DNA of 43,307 bases from an uncultured bacterium (GTDB lineage: Bacteria > Myxococcota_A > UBA9042 > PHBI01): NCBI GenBank assembly GCA_938040325.1, contig CALHXW010000022.1:1-43307 (forward strand), in the 5' to 3' direction. The notes beneath the pieces were generated by a model. The model did no database searches. It had not been told where the DNA came from and worked only from the letters and a program-made list of their open reading frames with translations. Both the position numbers and the translations under genes were made by a program. Positions 8,989 through 18,319 of the stretch are shown one piece after another. Every line of letters begins with the position of its first letter. The first letter of the stretch is position 1.

Positions 8989-9600
8989 TCACTTCAACTC
9001 GCCGCGATGCGCGGCGGGAATCTCGGCAATGTCAGCGCGATGGCTCGCCTGAAGCACACGTACCCAGGCTGCGACAGCCCAACGGTCTTCGACGTTGAGC
9101 TGCGCTGCGTAGGGTTTCATCGTGCCCTTACCGTTGGTGATGACGTCGTAAAGGTAGCCAAGCGGCATCGCCCGGAGGCGAGGCTCTTGGTAGCTCGGCG
9201 GCGCGACAAGCAGTCCGCGCCGCGCGACCACCCCGTCACCGTAGCCGCTGTTGGCGTGGCATGGGGTGCAGTAGATGGCGTAGCGGTCTTCGCCACGCGT
9301 TAGGAGCTCGTCGTTGAGCTCGATGCCAGCGGGCAGTGCGTCGATGAGTCGACCGTCCGCGCCGCGTCCTTGGTGAAGCGACGCGTCCGCTCGAAGGAAG
9401 CCACGGGCGACGGTGCCTTCCACGGCGGGTCGCATGGCGGCTTGGTCGGCAAACCATTCGTTCTTCGACTGAGCTTCGTACCGCTGCTGGAAGTCCATGT
9501 TCAGGTTCGGGTGAACCGGCGGGACATCGGATTTGTTGCCGCGGCAGCCAAAGCTCATGAGCGAGAGGCCGACCGCAAAGGCGATAAGGGCGAATCTCAC
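8989..9600 (-). CDS. actE: Alternative complex III subunit ActE, monohaem cytochrome c
   Basis: A 203-residue periplasmic cytochrome. A short lipoprotein-like signal (AVGLSLMSFGC, Cys near 19) is followed by a monohaem domain with CTPCH (near 110) and a likely Met ligand in GTMKPYAAQL. It would pass electrons from the ACIII iron-sulfur/multihaem chain towards the oxidase. I chose GTG 9600 over longer upstream starts, because GGAGG lies 5 bp before it and the upstream extension is an Arg/Ser-rich read-through of actD. Only one base separates it from the actD stop. The final residues IPAAHRGEL are typical of the subunit. Confidence 0.92.
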   Translation of the reverse strand: MRFALIAFAVGLSLMSFGCRGNKSDVPPVHPNLNMDFQQRYEAQSKNEWFADQAAMRPAVEGTVARGFLRADASLHQGRGADGRLIDALPAGIELNDELLTRGEDRYAIYCTPCHANSGYGDGVVARRGLLVAPPSYQEPRLRAMPLGYLYDVITNGKGTMKPYAAQLNVEDRWAVAAWVRVLQASHRADIAEIPAAHRGELK

Positions 9601-9601
9601 G

Positions 9602-10138
9602 TTATTCCTCCACCAGCTCGATGTGGGTCGCGCCAAGCTTCTTGAAGAGCTTCTTCGTCTTGCGCTTGTCGTAGAGCGGGTCACGCGCTTCGATCGCAAT
9701 GAAGAACTTGTCGTCGGTGACCGCCTGAAAGCGCTCACTGTTGAAGAGCGGGTGGTTGAACGTGGGCAGTCGGTTGACGCCGAACATGCCAAACACCGCA
9801 CCGAACGCACCGAAGAGGACGGTCAGCTCGAACGTGACGGGCATGAACGCTGGCCACGAAAACATCGGCTTGCCCGCGATGAGAATCGGGTAGTCGATCA
9901 CCGTCGTCCACCACTGGAGGGTGAAGCCAGCAATCCCGCCGAGGATGGCCATTCCAAGCACGATCCAAGGGATCTTTGACGGGGGGAGGCCCATTGCTTT
10001 GTCGAGTCCGTGGACGGGGAACGGGGTACAGGCATCCCAGTGCTTGTAGCCCTCGTCTCGGACCTCTTCGCAGGCGTGATAGATGGCGCGCGTGCTATCG
10101 AACTCCGCGAGCATCCCGTAAATCTTCTTTTCAGCCAT
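9602..10138 (-). CDS. actD: Alternative complex III subunit ActD (DUF3341)
   Basis: A 178-residue protein with a cytoplasmic N-terminal part beginning YGMLAEFDS (typical of the family) and two transmembrane helices (about 60-80 and 95-118). [28 protein letters not shown] is the conserved stretch between them, and the C-terminus is cytoplasmic ([10 protein letters not shown]). It is structural in ACIII and carries no cofactor. The first 8 bp overlap the end of actC, and its stop almost touches the GTG of actE, so translation is probably coupled across all three genes. Confidence 0.93.
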   Translation of the reverse strand: MAEKKIYGMLAEFDSTRAIYHACEEVRDEGYKHWDACTPFPVHGLDKAMGLPPSKIPWIVLGMAILGGIAGFTLQWWTTVIDYPILIAGKPMFSWPAFMPVTFELTVLFGAFGAVFGMFGVNRLPTFNHPLFNSERFQAVTDDKFFIAIEARDPLYDKRKTKKLFKKLGATHIELVEE

Positions 10139-11567
10139 GAGCGGTAACCTCCTGGGAACCGGCCTCGTCCGAGTGTCCTGCGCCTTCGTCCTCCGGATGC
10201 CAGTGCGGGTCGGCCTGCGGGAGCACCGTCTTCACTTCGGCGATGGCGACCATCGGGATGAAGCGGATGAAGAGGAAGAAGAGGGTGAAGAAGAGTCCAA
10301 AGCTGCCGATCAGGGTCGTGATGTCCCAGATCGTCGGGCTGAAGTAGCCGTGGGCCGACGGAAGGGGGTCGGCCGAGAGCGACATCGTGATGACGAAGCG
10401 CTCAAACCACATCCCGATGTTGACGAAGATGGACAGCACGAAGAGCACGACGACGTTGCGGCGCATCTTCTTAAACCAGAAGAACTGCGGCGTGATGACG
10501 TTGCAGCTCACCATGATCCAGTAGGCCCATGCGTAGTCGCCAAACATACGGTTGGCGAAGGCGAACTGCTCGTACTGGTTGCCGGAGTACATCGCGATGA
10601 AGAACTCCATCCCGTAGGCATAACCAACCAGCGAGCCAGTCAGGAGGATGATCTTGGCCATGTTTTCGAGGTGCTTGGTGGTCACGATATGTTCGAGCTT
10701 GAAGATTTTTCGAGCTGGAATGATGAGCGTGAGCACCATCGCGAAGCCGCTGAAGATAGCGCCTGCCACGAAGTAGGGCGGGAAGATGGTCGTGTGCCAG
10801 CCGTAGACGTTACTGACCGCGAAGTCGAACGACACGATGGTGTGCACGGAGAGCACGAGGGGCGTCGCCAGTGCGGCGAGGATGAGGTAGGTGCGCTCGT
10901 AGTTGAGCCAGTGGCGCATCGAGCCGCGCCAACCCAGAGCGAAGATGCCATAGGCGATCTTGCGTGCCTTGGTCTTGCTGCGGTCGCGCATCGTCGCGAA
11001 GTCCGGGATGAGCCCGACGTACCAGAAGAGGAGCGACACCGTGAAGTAGGTGCTGACTGCGAACACGTCCCACAGAAGCGGGCTCATGAAGTTCGGCCAC
11101 ATGTCCATCTGGTTGGGGATCGGGAAGACCCAGTAGATCACCCAGATACGGCCCACGTGAATACCGGGGAACATCAACGCGCATATGACCGCAAAGATGG
11201 TCATCGCCTCTGCGTATCTGTTGATAGACGTTCGCCAGTCCTGCCTGAACAGGAAGAGGACCGCGGAGATTAGCGTTCCGGCGTGTCCGATGCCGACCCA
11301 GAACACGAAGTTCACGATCGCCCAGCCCCAACCGACAGGGTTGTTGAGACCCCAGATGCCCGTTCCTTCCCAGATGAGGTAGCTCACCGAGACGAGGAAG
11401 ATGCCGAGGAAGAAGACTGCGACGAGGAAGCAGACCCACCACGCACGGTAGTTGTCGGCCTCGAGCGGCGCTGCGACTGCGTCGGTGATCTCCTTAAACG
11501 TCGCTCCGCTCGTTACGAGCGGCGCGCGGCCTTTAATGGGATCGAGCGTGTCTTTCACTGTAGCCAT
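10131..11567 (-). CDS. actC: Alternative complex III subunit ActC (NrfD/PsrC-like quinol-binding subunit)
   Basis: A 478-residue integral membrane protein with about ten helices, related to polysulfide reductase PsrC/NrfD. Visible family segments are [36 protein letters not shown] (with the conserved His and Arg), [10 protein letters not shown], and [19 protein letters not shown]. It should bind menaquinol or ubiquinol near the periplasmic face and hand electrons to the iron-sulfur subunit ActB. A hydrophilic C-terminal tail contains [10 protein letters not shown]. It sits 12 bp after actB and overlaps actD. Confidence 0.95.
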   Translation of the reverse strand: MATVKDTLDPIKGRAPLVTSGATFKEITDAVAAPLEADNYRAWWVCFLVAVFFLGIFLVSVSYLIWEGTGIWGLNNPVGWGWAIVNFVFWVGIGHAGTLISAVLFLFRQDWRTSINRYAEAMTIFAVICALMFPGIHVGRIWVIYWVFPIPNQMDMWPNFMSPLLWDVFAVSTYFTVSLLFWYVGLIPDFATMRDRSKTKARKIAYGIFALGWRGSMRHWLNYERTYLILAALATPLVLSVHTIVSFDFAVSNVYGWHTTIFPPYFVAGAIFSGFAMVLTLIIPARKIFKLEHIVTTKHLENMAKIILLTGSLVGYAYGMEFFIAMYSGNQYEQFAFANRMFGDYAWAYWIMVSCNVITPQFFWFKKMRRNVVVLFVLSIFVNIGMWFERFVITMSLSADPLPSAHGYFSPTIWDITTLIGSFGLFFTLFFLFIRFIPMVAIAEVKTVLPQADPHWHPEDEGAGHSDEAGSQEVTAHG

Positions 11568-11579
11568 TGTCGTCGCCCC

Positions 11580-14576
11580 CTACGCCAGGTCCGGATTGGG
11601 GTTTCGCAGCTTCGCCAGGTAGGTGGTGCGCGGGCGCGTATTGAACTCGCGGAGCACCTGATAGTTGCGCTGCTGTGAACGCATCTTGGATACCCGGCTC
11701 TCCGGGTCCTTGATGTCGCCAAAGGTGATGGCCCCAACCGGGCAGGTTTGCTCGCACGCGGTCACAACGCCGCCGTCCGGGATGATCCCGTCGCCGTTGA
11801 CCTTTGCGTCAATCTTGGCGCCGTTGATGCGCTGGACGCAGTACGTGCACTTCTCCATCACACCACGGAACCGGATCGTCACGTCCGGGTTCTTCTGCAT
11901 CTGCTGCAGCGGGTGGATGTCGAGGTTGAAGTTGAAGAAGTTGAAGCGCCGGACCTTGTAGGGACAGTTGTTGGCGCAGTAGCGCGTCCCGATGCAGCGG
12001 TTGTAGGCCATGTCGTTGAGCCCTTCCGGGCTGTGGGCCGTTGCCTTGACCGGGCAGACCGCTTCGCATGGCGCGGTCTCGCAGTGCTGGCACGCCAGCG
12101 GCTGCAGGATCGCCTTCGGGTCGTCTTCGTCGCCCGTGTAGTAACGGTCGAGGCGAATCCAGTGCATCTCCCGACCGTTGAGGACCTGGTCCTTGCCGAC
12201 GACGGAGATGTTGTTCTCAGCGGTGCACGCTACGATGCAGGCATTGCAGCCAATGCACGTGTTGAGGTCAATGGCCATGCCCCACTGCTGGGCGCCACCC
12301 ATCTCGAACTTATCGTAGACATGTGACTTGACCTTGTAGGCCGGCATGACCTCATCGAGCTTCTTGTTGAACTGCTCGGGGTCGGCCTTGTAGGAAGCGG
12401 CCGTCGACTCGAGGGCGAGCGGACGCCCACTGAACATCTCTTCGCTGAACACTTTGCCAGGGTCTTGCCGATTGCCCGACGGTTGCGTGTCGGCGAGCTC
12501 GTAGCTACCGCCGTCCGCCGTGACGGTTGCGCTCGCAAAGAGGCTTCCGTCAGCCGGCAGGATTTCGTAGGCGTCAAAGCCTGCGCCCGTCGCGACGGCG
12601 CCGAACTTTCGTCCGTAGCCGAGTGCGAGCGCGCCCGTGCCGTGTGCTTGGCCGGGGGTGAGCTTCACGGCGACCTGCAGCGACTTGCCGCCAACGGTGA
12701 TCGTCGCCAGCTCTTTATCGCCAAGGCCGAGGTCGTTGGCTGTCTTGCGGCTGACAAGGAGCGCGTTGTCCCACGTCAGCTTGGTCATGGGGTCGGGCGT
12801 CTCTTGAAGGATTCCAAGGTTCGCGTACCGGCCGTCGAGCACCGATGGGTCGACGTAGAAGTTGACCTCTAGGTTGCCGCTGCCGGGAGCCTTTGCGCCT
12901 GCAAGCAGAGCCGCGGCTGCGGCCCAGTCCCCAGCCGAGCCAGCCACGACACTCGAGTGCGCGACGATGCCGTCGTGCAGGGCTTTGCGCCAGCTGCCGT
13001 CGTTGAGTCCGGCACGCTTGCTCAGCGCGTCACGGACCAGGGCATAGCCACTGGTGGGTGCGCCAGTCGCGAGCCGTCCGAGTGCTTCCAGCACGCTCGG
13101 CGTGTGAAAGAGCGGCGCGATGAGCGGCTGGACCATGGAGGTGACGCCCGTCAGCGACTGAAGGTCGCCCCAGGCTTCCAGGTAGTGACTTACGGGGATG
13201 TGGAGCTTCGACAGCTGCGCTGTCTCGTCTCGGAACATGCCGAGGTGGACGGTGTAGGCCTTCGCAAGTGCCTCGCCGAGCCCGAGGGCGCCGGATGAGG
13301 TGTAGGCAGGGTTCGAGTCGAGGCAAAGCACCTTCGTGGCCGCGCCGCTGGTGAGAGCAGCCGCAAGCTCAGCCGGTGTCCCGCCGCCCAGCCACGTCTC
13401 GTCCTTGCGCCACACAACGTGCTTGTTGTTGCCAAGTGCGCCGTTGATCGCGAGGCCCAAGGCGTGGACCCAGGCCGGCTGCCGAGACCCGACAACCACG
13501 GCCGAAGCGCCTTTGGCGCCAGCGAGGTCTGCCGCGAGGGTGTTGACGAAGTCGGCGGCCTTCTTGCCGAGTTGCGGGGCAGCGCCGAGCTTGCCAGCAA
13601 CGCCCTTCGGCAAGCTCACGCCTTTGGCGGTCAGGCCGTGGGCCAACGAGAGCAGGATCTGTCCGACGTCGGCGCCTCGCGCCTGGAGTCGATGGTCGGC
13701 CATAGAGCCGGTCAGGCTAAAGACGGGCTCGACGGCGTAGAGCCGGTTGGAAACGTCGCCAGGCGCCATCGTCCGGCGTCCCGCGGCGAAGTCCCGCGCG
13801 ACCTGAAGGCCGTTCGTCTCGGTGAAGAGCATGTCGGCGTCAAACGCCGCGATGACTCTCGCGCCCTCCAGATTGGTGGTGACGTAGCTTCCTTTGCCGC
13901 CGATCGCCTCGGACGCCGCGAACCCGTTGTGGTTGAACGTCGGGTCGGATGTGTAGTGCTTGGCCTTTGGCATCGCCGCAAGCAAGCCGCTGAGTGCCGA
14001 GCGGACCGTTGGTGACATGACCGTTCCGGTCACGATCGCAAGGCCTGCGCCCTCATCTGCCTTGGCGTTCTTGGCAAACGTGTCGAACGCAGTCCAGGCG
14101 AGCTCCCACGTCGCGTCGCCGGTCGCGCCATCCTTTGCGATGGTCGGTGCCTCGGAGCGGTCGAGGTTGTAGAGGTTAAAGACCGACGCCTGAGCCCATG
14201 CAGACGCTGCGCCCTTCGAGCCGGCGTGCTGCGGGTTGCCCTCGATCTTGGTCGGGCGACCGTCATGGCTCTCGACGAGCAGCCCCTCGACGGTCGCACC
14301 AGCGCTGAAGCTGGTAGCGTAGTACACCGGGACGCCTGGGATGAAGTCTTCGGGCCGCTTAGCGTAGGGCACGATCTTCTGCTCGGGCTTGCGAAGACAG
14401 CCGCTCAGCGCGGCAGCCGACGCGACAGCGGCGCCAGTACCTAGGAAGCCGCGACGCGAGACGGCGTCGATAACGAGCTCGCCTGCGGCCTCGCCGAACT
14501 CGCGCCCGTCTGAGTCGCTGGTCCCATCATAGTCGTCGTAGCTCTGCCAGTGACGATCATCGGTAGTCGTAGTCAT
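11580..14576 (-). CDS. actB: Alternative complex III subunit ActB, fused molybdopterin-like and iron-sulfur protein
   Basis: A 998-residue periplasmic subunit. A Tat signal with SRRGFLG (near 40) runs into a lipobox-like LSGC, so export by Tat and lipid anchoring are likely. Residues about 60-730 resemble a molybdopterin oxidoreductase fold; in this family the pterin site is vestigial. Residues about 745-975 form a four-cluster ferredoxin module: CIGCNACIVAC, CQHCETAPCEAVC, CIGTRYCANNC, and CTYC followed by CEQTC. It passes electrons from the quinol site to the haems of ActA and ActE. Fusion of the two halves is normal for ActB. It begins 9 bp after actA. Confidence 0.95.
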   Translation of the reverse strand: MTTTTDDRHWQSYDDYDGTSDSDGREFGEAAGELVIDAVSRRGFLGTGAAVASAAALSGCLRKPEQKIVPYAKRPEDFIPGVPVYYATSFSAGATVEGLLVESHDGRPTKIEGNPQHAGSKGAASAWAQASVFNLYNLDRSEAPTIAKDGATGDATWELAWTAFDTFAKNAKADEGAGLAIVTGTVMSPTVRSALSGLLAAMPKAKHYTSDPTFNHNGFAASEAIGGKGSYVTTNLEGARVIAAFDADMLFTETNGLQVARDFAAGRRTMAPGDVSNRLYAVEPVFSLTGSMADHRLQARGADVGQILLSLAHGLTAKGVSLPKGVAGKLGAAPQLGKKAADFVNTLAADLAGAKGASAVVVGSRQPAWVHALGLAINGALGNNKHVVWRKDETWLGGGTPAELAAALTSGAATKVLCLDSNPAYTSSGALGLGEALAKAYTVHLGMFRDETAQLSKLHIPVSHYLEAWGDLQSLTGVTSMVQPLIAPLFHTPSVLEALGRLATGAPTSGYALVRDALSKRAGLNDGSWRKALHDGIVAHSSVVAGSAGDWAAAAALLAGAKAPGSGNLEVNFYVDPSVLDGRYANLGILQETPDPMTKLTWDNALLVSRKTANDLGLGDKELATITVGGKSLQVAVKLTPGQAHGTGALALGYGRKFGAVATGAGFDAYEILPADGSLFASATVTADGGSYELADTQPSGNRQDPGKVFSEEMFSGRPLALESTAASYKADPEQFNKKLDEVMPAYKVKSHVYDKFEMGGAQQWGMAIDLNTCIGCNACIVACTAENNISVVGKDQVLNGREMHWIRLDRYYTGDEDDPKAILQPLACQHCETAPCEAVCPVKATAHSPEGLNDMAYNRCIGTRYCANNCPYKVRRFNFFNFNLDIHPLQQMQKNPDVTIRFRGVMEKCTYCVQRINGAKIDAKVNGDGIIPDGGVVTACEQTCPVGAITFGDIKDPESRVSKMRSQQRNYQVLREFNTRPRTTYLAKLRNPNPDLA

Positions 14577-14585
14577 CGTCTCCCC

Positions 14586-15260
14586 TTACCGGTGGCAGCC
14601 GGAGCAGTGCTGAGGCGGATCCACCGCCCGCGTCTTGCCGTCTGGCCCAAGGTTGCGGTGTGGGTCGTTAGACCAGTCGTAGGGCGGGTTGGTGCCGTCC
14701 CACGTCATGTTGGTGACCTCCGACTTTGGCCGGAGGTTCGGCTCTGGATTTCGGTGGCAGTCAAGGCACCAGCTCATCGAGAGCGGCGCGTGCTGGTACA
14801 CCACTTCCATCTGGTCGATCCGACCGTGACAGCTCACGCAGCCGACGCCTGCGGCCACGTGGACGCTGTGGTCGAAGTAAGCGTAGTCAGGAAGCATGTG
14901 GACCTTGACCCACTCGAGAGGGGCTTTGCCCTCGTAGGCGTCCTTGACGGGCTGGAAACGTGCCGCGGTCTCGCCCAAGTCGAGCTGCGAGTGGCAGTTC
15001 ATGCAGGTCGCCGGTGGCGGGATCGCTGCATGCCCGGCCTCTTCGACCGTGTTGTGACAGTAGCGACAGTCCATGCCGAGCGCGCCGGCATGCAACTTGT
15101 GGCTAAAGGGCACCGGTTGCTCTGGTTGGTAGCCAACCTCGAGAAACTTGGGTGAGAAGTAGTACCAGACAAAGAAGACAACTCCGCAGAGCACGACCGG
15201 CGCGCCAACGCCAATCATGAAGGGAATCTTGTTTGTCCAACGCGGGAAGATCTGGGCCAC
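14586..15260 (-). CDS. actA: Alternative complex III subunit ActA, pentahaem cytochrome c
   Basis: A 224-residue membrane-anchored multihaem cytochrome. One N-terminal helix (about 14-34) is followed by a periplasmic domain with five CXXCH motifs: CRYCH, CMNCH, CVSCH, CLDCH and CSGCH, the last at the extreme C-terminus. The HKLHAGALGMDCRYCHN opening is typical of class III/multihaem cytochromes in ACIII. It starts with GTG at 15260 preceded by GGAAG. As first structural gene of the act set it follows the lipoprotein cytochrome by 11 bp. Confidence 0.95.
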   Translation of the reverse strand: MAQIFPRWTNKIPFMIGVGAPVVLCGVVFFVWYYFSPKFLEVGYQPEQPVPFSHKLHAGALGMDCRYCHNTVEEAGHAAIPPPATCMNCHSQLDLGETAARFQPVKDAYEGKAPLEWVKVHMLPDYAYFDHSVHVAAGVGCVSCHGRIDQMEVVYQHAPLSMSWCLDCHRNPEPNLRPKSEVTNMTWDGTNPPYDWSNDPHRNLGPDGKTRAVDPPQHCSGCHR

Positions 15261-15271
15261 TGTGTCTTCCT

Positions 15272-15862
15272 CTACGAGCCGTGGGTTGAGGATTCCGAGC
15301 GCGACGGGTGCGCATCGGTCGGTTTTGAGGCGCGGATGACGCCTCGCAGGAATGAATCACTGTTCATCGTGTTCTGACCGCCGCGGAAGCTAGCAGCACG
15401 TCGCGAGGCTGGCAACAAGGTTCGGGCCCTCGTTTTCGGTGTCTCCACCGGGGCACGCCAGCGTGGCGAGAATGCCTTAATATACTGGATGATTGCGATG
15501 AGATCGGCGTCGCGCAGGTGTGCCCACGCTGGCATGCCGGTCCCGGGTACTCCGTGCCTGACGACCTGCAGGAGATCGGCATCGCTCGGTCGTTGGGGGT
15601 TGTCGGTGTGTTTAAAGTCGCCGTCGACGAAGTCTCGTGGACGCGGATCGAGGTTGCGAGCGGCCGAGGTATCGGCGCGCCCGTCATAGCCGTGACACGA
15701 TGCACAGTAGCGATCGAAGAAGTGTTTGCCCTGGTTGAGGGTCTCCGCTGAGACCACAACGCCGTCGAGCGTCAGCGGCTCCTTGAAGGTCTCGCCACCG
15801 CAGGCAGCCATCCATCCGGCGCCTGTCATGAACACCACAGCCAGTGCTGCGCGTGCGGTCAT
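15272..15862 (-). CDS. Lipoprotein monohaem cytochrome c
   Basis: A 196-residue protein. A signal with lipobox-like GWMAAC (Cys near 21) precedes a class I cytochrome c domain: CASCH near 55, a distal Met ligand in GVPGTGMPAWAHL, and IQYIKAFSPRW closing the fold. About 60 further residues are Arg/Ser/Thr-rich with no recognisable domain; this tail may be disordered or may reflect a late frameshift. It probably carries electrons between ACIII and caa3, or serves oxidase maturation, since it is coupled by an ATGA overlap to the upstream SCO gene and lies directly before actA. Confidence 0.85.
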   Translation of the reverse strand: MTARAALAVVFMTGAGWMAACGGETFKEPLTLDGVVVSAETLNQGKHFFDRYCASCHGYDGRADTSAARNLDPRPRDFVDGDFKHTDNPQRPSDADLLQVVRHGVPGTGMPAWAHLRDADLIAIIQYIKAFSPRWRAPVETPKTRARTLLPASRRAASFRGGQNTMNSDSFLRGVIRASKPTDAHPSRSESSTHGS

Positions 15863-16533
15863 GGCGCACCGCCTTCAAGCCGTTCTTCCGCGACGACGTT
15901 GCCGGCGTGGCCTACCAGGGCGCGCCGGCCTTCGCTCGTGGAGTCGAAGTAGTAGCGAATCCAGTGGTCACGATCGACGAGCACAAGCTTCGAGGAGTGG
16001 CTGATGTCGACAACGCCGCCGTCATCGGTCTTGTCGCCCATCGCGGTGTTGAAGCCCTTCACCAGCAGCTTGAAGATCGTGTCGCGATCGCCGGTCAAAA
16101 AGCGCCAGCGTTCCGGATCAGCGTCGTAGGTCCGAGCGTAGTGTGTGAGGGCCTCTGGCGTGTCGCTGCCTGGATCGACTGTGATGCTCACGAGCTTGAC
16201 GTCGAGCCCAGCCTCTTTCAGCTCACGCTGGAGCGCCTGTTTGGCCCGCGACACACGCGGGCAGATGGTCGTGCATGTCGTGAAGAAGAAGCTCGCGACC
16301 CACACCTCACCGCGGAGCTGCTCGCTTCCGTACTCGGCGCCCGTCTGGTCGGTCAGCGTAAACGCCGGGACCTCGTAGAGTCTCGACAGCGGCTTGACGC
16401 GCTTTCCGTCGCCGATGCAAACGCGCATGCCTGTGAGGACCATCACGCCGAAGACAGCCGCGATGAACCAGACCGAGGTGTAGAAGGGCTTGTCCGCAGT
16501 CGGGCGGTCGGTGGTTGGCTCAGTCGTGCTCAT
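15859..16533 (-). CDS. SCO1/SenC-family copper chaperone, N-terminally anchored
   Basis: A 224-residue classical SCO protein. After a hydrophilic stretch, one transmembrane helix (about 22-42, WFIAAVFGVMVLTGM) precedes a thioredoxin-fold domain with the copper motif CTTIC near 90-94 and the distal His in DISHSSKLVLVD. It should insert or reduce copper in the oxidase CuA site. The ATG at 16533 is preferred over a start 36 bp upstream because it makes an ATGA overlap with the permease stop. It differs from the C-terminally anchored SCO at 6407, so the locus encodes two SCO types that could act on different steps or redox states. Confidence 0.92.
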   Translation of the reverse strand: MSTTEPTTDRPTADKPFYTSVWFIAAVFGVMVLTGMRVCIGDGKRVKPLSRLYEVPAFTLTDQTGAEYGSEQLRGEVWVASFFFTTCTTICPRVSRAKQALQRELKEAGLDVKLVSITVDPGSDTPEALTHYARTYDADPERWRFLTGDRDTIFKLLVKGFNTAMGDKTDDGGVVDISHSSKLVLVDRDHWIRYYFDSTSEGRRALVGHAGNVVAEERLEGGAP

Positions 16534-17366
16534 GCGCCGGGCCCCTTGCGTCGACGGCTCACATAGCAAGCGAGCACCAGCATCAAGAGCGCAAACCCGC
16601 CGAGCAGGGCGAACGCGGCTGGCGGGCTGTGGACGTACGTCAGGCCAGCCTCACCTGCAAACGCGCTTCGCAGCCCGTCGACAAACCATGTCATTGGATT
16701 GGCGGCCATGAAGACGCCAAGCGTGCCGCCTGCGGCCGGGAACAGAGCGCCGGAGAGCAGCCAGAGCGGGAGCAGCAGCGCCGCCATGATCGCGTGGTAG
16801 CCATGGGTGCTGGGGATGAGCCACGCAAAGACGAACGATAGGGCGGTCAGGCCGACCGCGCCGAGCACGAGTGCGCCGATGAGCGCTGGCCAGTTGAGCG
16901 CGAGCAGGTCGATGCCGGCAAGCGGGGCGACCGCAAGGATCAGCGCGACCTGAATCAGGGCCATCGTCACCACGCCGAGGGTCTTTCCGACGACCAGGGC
17001 AAGCCGGGAGCCGGGCGCGACGAGCACCTGTTGGAGAAACCCAGCGTTGCGATCCTCGATGACGCTCATCGTGGCGAAGATCGTTGTGAACAGCACCACC
17101 ATCACGATCATGCCCGGGAACATGAAGCCGAACGCGTCGGCACCTGCGCGAGCAGCGAACACATCGTCGAGTCCGGCGGCGATGATCAGCCAAAAAAGAA
17201 GGGGCTGCGCCACGACACCAAACCAGCGCGACTTCTCGCGCCAGAGGTGAAGCATGTCGCGCTTCCAGAGCGTCAGCGCGAGACCGACGTCGGGTGAGCG
17301 TTTCGTGGAGTCGGCCGCGCGGATCCCGGGCCTGCTCGCGTTAGAGGCGGACGTCGAGGCGCTCAT
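16530..17366 (-). CDS. ABC-2 type transporter permease of the oxidase assembly operon
   Basis: A 278-residue membrane protein of the ABC-2 exporter family with six hydrophobic segments. It starts with a hydrophilic Ser/Ala-rich region and ALTLWKRDMLHLWREKSRWFG, as in the DrrB/NodJ group, and contains FPGMIVMVVLFTTIFATMSVIEDRNAGFLQQVLVAP, the family core. It pairs with the ATPase encoded immediately upstream (ATGA overlap) and is coupled the same way to the SCO gene downstream. The substrate is unknown; its place between haem O synthase and SCO suggests a role in oxidase biogenesis. Confidence 0.88.
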   Translation of the reverse strand: MSASTSASNASRPGIRAADSTKRSPDVGLALTLWKRDMLHLWREKSRWFGVVAQPLLFWLIIAAGLDDVFAARAGADAFGFMFPGMIVMVVLFTTIFATMSVIEDRNAGFLQQVLVAPGSRLALVVGKTLGVVTMALIQVALILAVAPLAGIDLLALNWPALIGALVLGAVGLTALSFVFAWLIPSTHGYHAIMAALLLPLWLLSGALFPAAGGTLGVFMAANPMTWFVDGLRSAFAGEAGLTYVHSPPAAFALLGGFALLMLVLACYVSRRRKGPGA

Positions 17367-18319
17367 GCCGCTGCCTCCATCCGTTCGGAGCCCCGCTGGG
17401 ACTCGATCAACGCCAAGACCGCGTCACTGAGCGAGGGGCGGCGCACCGTCAGCTCGGAGATGGCGTCGGTCTCGGTCAGCTCGAAGAGCCGGGCGGCCAC
17501 TGCGGGACCGTCGCTGCAGTGTACGGTCAACGAACCCTCACCGCGGACGACCTGCGCGTCAGCCAGAGCGCTGGCAAGCTGCCGGCTCAGCTCGGCGCTG
17601 TCGCCGCGTGTGGTCAGCTCGACCGTGTCGCCGCCCAGCCGAGCGAGCGTCTCTTCGGGCATCTCGTCGGCCACGAGGCGGCCCTCGTGCATGATCCACA
17701 CGCGATCGCAGCGCTCGGCTTCGTTGGCGTCGTGGGTCGCGACCAAGATCGTGACGTCTGTGAGGCTGTCGAGGAGCTCCCAGAGGTCACGCACCGAGGC
17801 GATGTCGAGTCCGGTCGTTGGCTCGTCGAGAACCAGGAGCGCTGGGCGATGGACGAGAGCACGTGCGATGTCGAGACGTCGGCGCATCCCGCCCGAGTAC
17901 TGCTTGGTGATCTCGTCGCCGCGGTCGGCCAGACGCGCCCATGTCAGCAGCTCAGTCGCTCGAGAGCGTGCCTCCTTTCGGGATAGCCCTTGGATCCGAC
18001 CCGCCATGACGATGTTCTCACGCGCGGTGAGCGTTCCATCGACGCTTGGCGACTGAAAGACCACGCCCATCGACGAGCGAAAGCCGACGTCGACGGGCAT
18101 TAGAGACGTCTTCGCAACCGGAACGGTCATCGTGATCGAGCCTGCGTCTGGGACCAAGAGTCCCGTGATCGCGCTCAAGAGCGTCGACTTGCCGCTGCCG
18201 TTGGCGCCGACCAAAGCGATGGTCTCTCCGGTGTTGACCGACGCGGTGACAGCGTTGACGGCGACTCGCTCTCCAAAGCGCACGGTCAATGCGTCGACTG
18301 CGACGAAGGGCGTGTTCAT
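17363..18319 (-). CDS. ABC transporter ATP-binding protein of the oxidase assembly operon
   Basis: A 318-residue nucleotide-binding protein. Walker A is GANGSGKST (near 37-45), followed by a Q-loop in VVFQSPSVDGTLTARENI, signature YSGGMRRRLDIARAL, Walker B LLVLDEPTTGLD, and the switch His in VATHDANEAE. About 85 residues after the ATPase core resemble the C-terminal regulatory region of DrrA-type exporters. The frame is open far upstream, but ATG 18319 gives the ATGA overlap with ctaB and a normal N-terminus (FVAVDALTVRFG). It works with the permease encoded next. Confidence 0.9.
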   Translation of the reverse strand: MNTPFVAVDALTVRFGERVAVNAVTASVNTGETIALVGANGSGKSTLLSAITGLLVPDAGSITMTVPVAKTSLMPVDVGFRSSMGVVFQSPSVDGTLTARENIVMAGRIQGLSRKEARSRATELLTWARLADRGDEITKQYSGGMRRRLDIARALVHRPALLVLDEPTTGLDIASVRDLWELLDSLTDVTILVATHDANEAERCDRVWIMHEGRLVADEMPEETLARLGGDTVELTTRGDSAELSRQLASALADAQVVRGEGSLTVHCSDGPAVAARLFELTETDAISELTVRRPSLSDAVLALIESQRGSERMEAAA

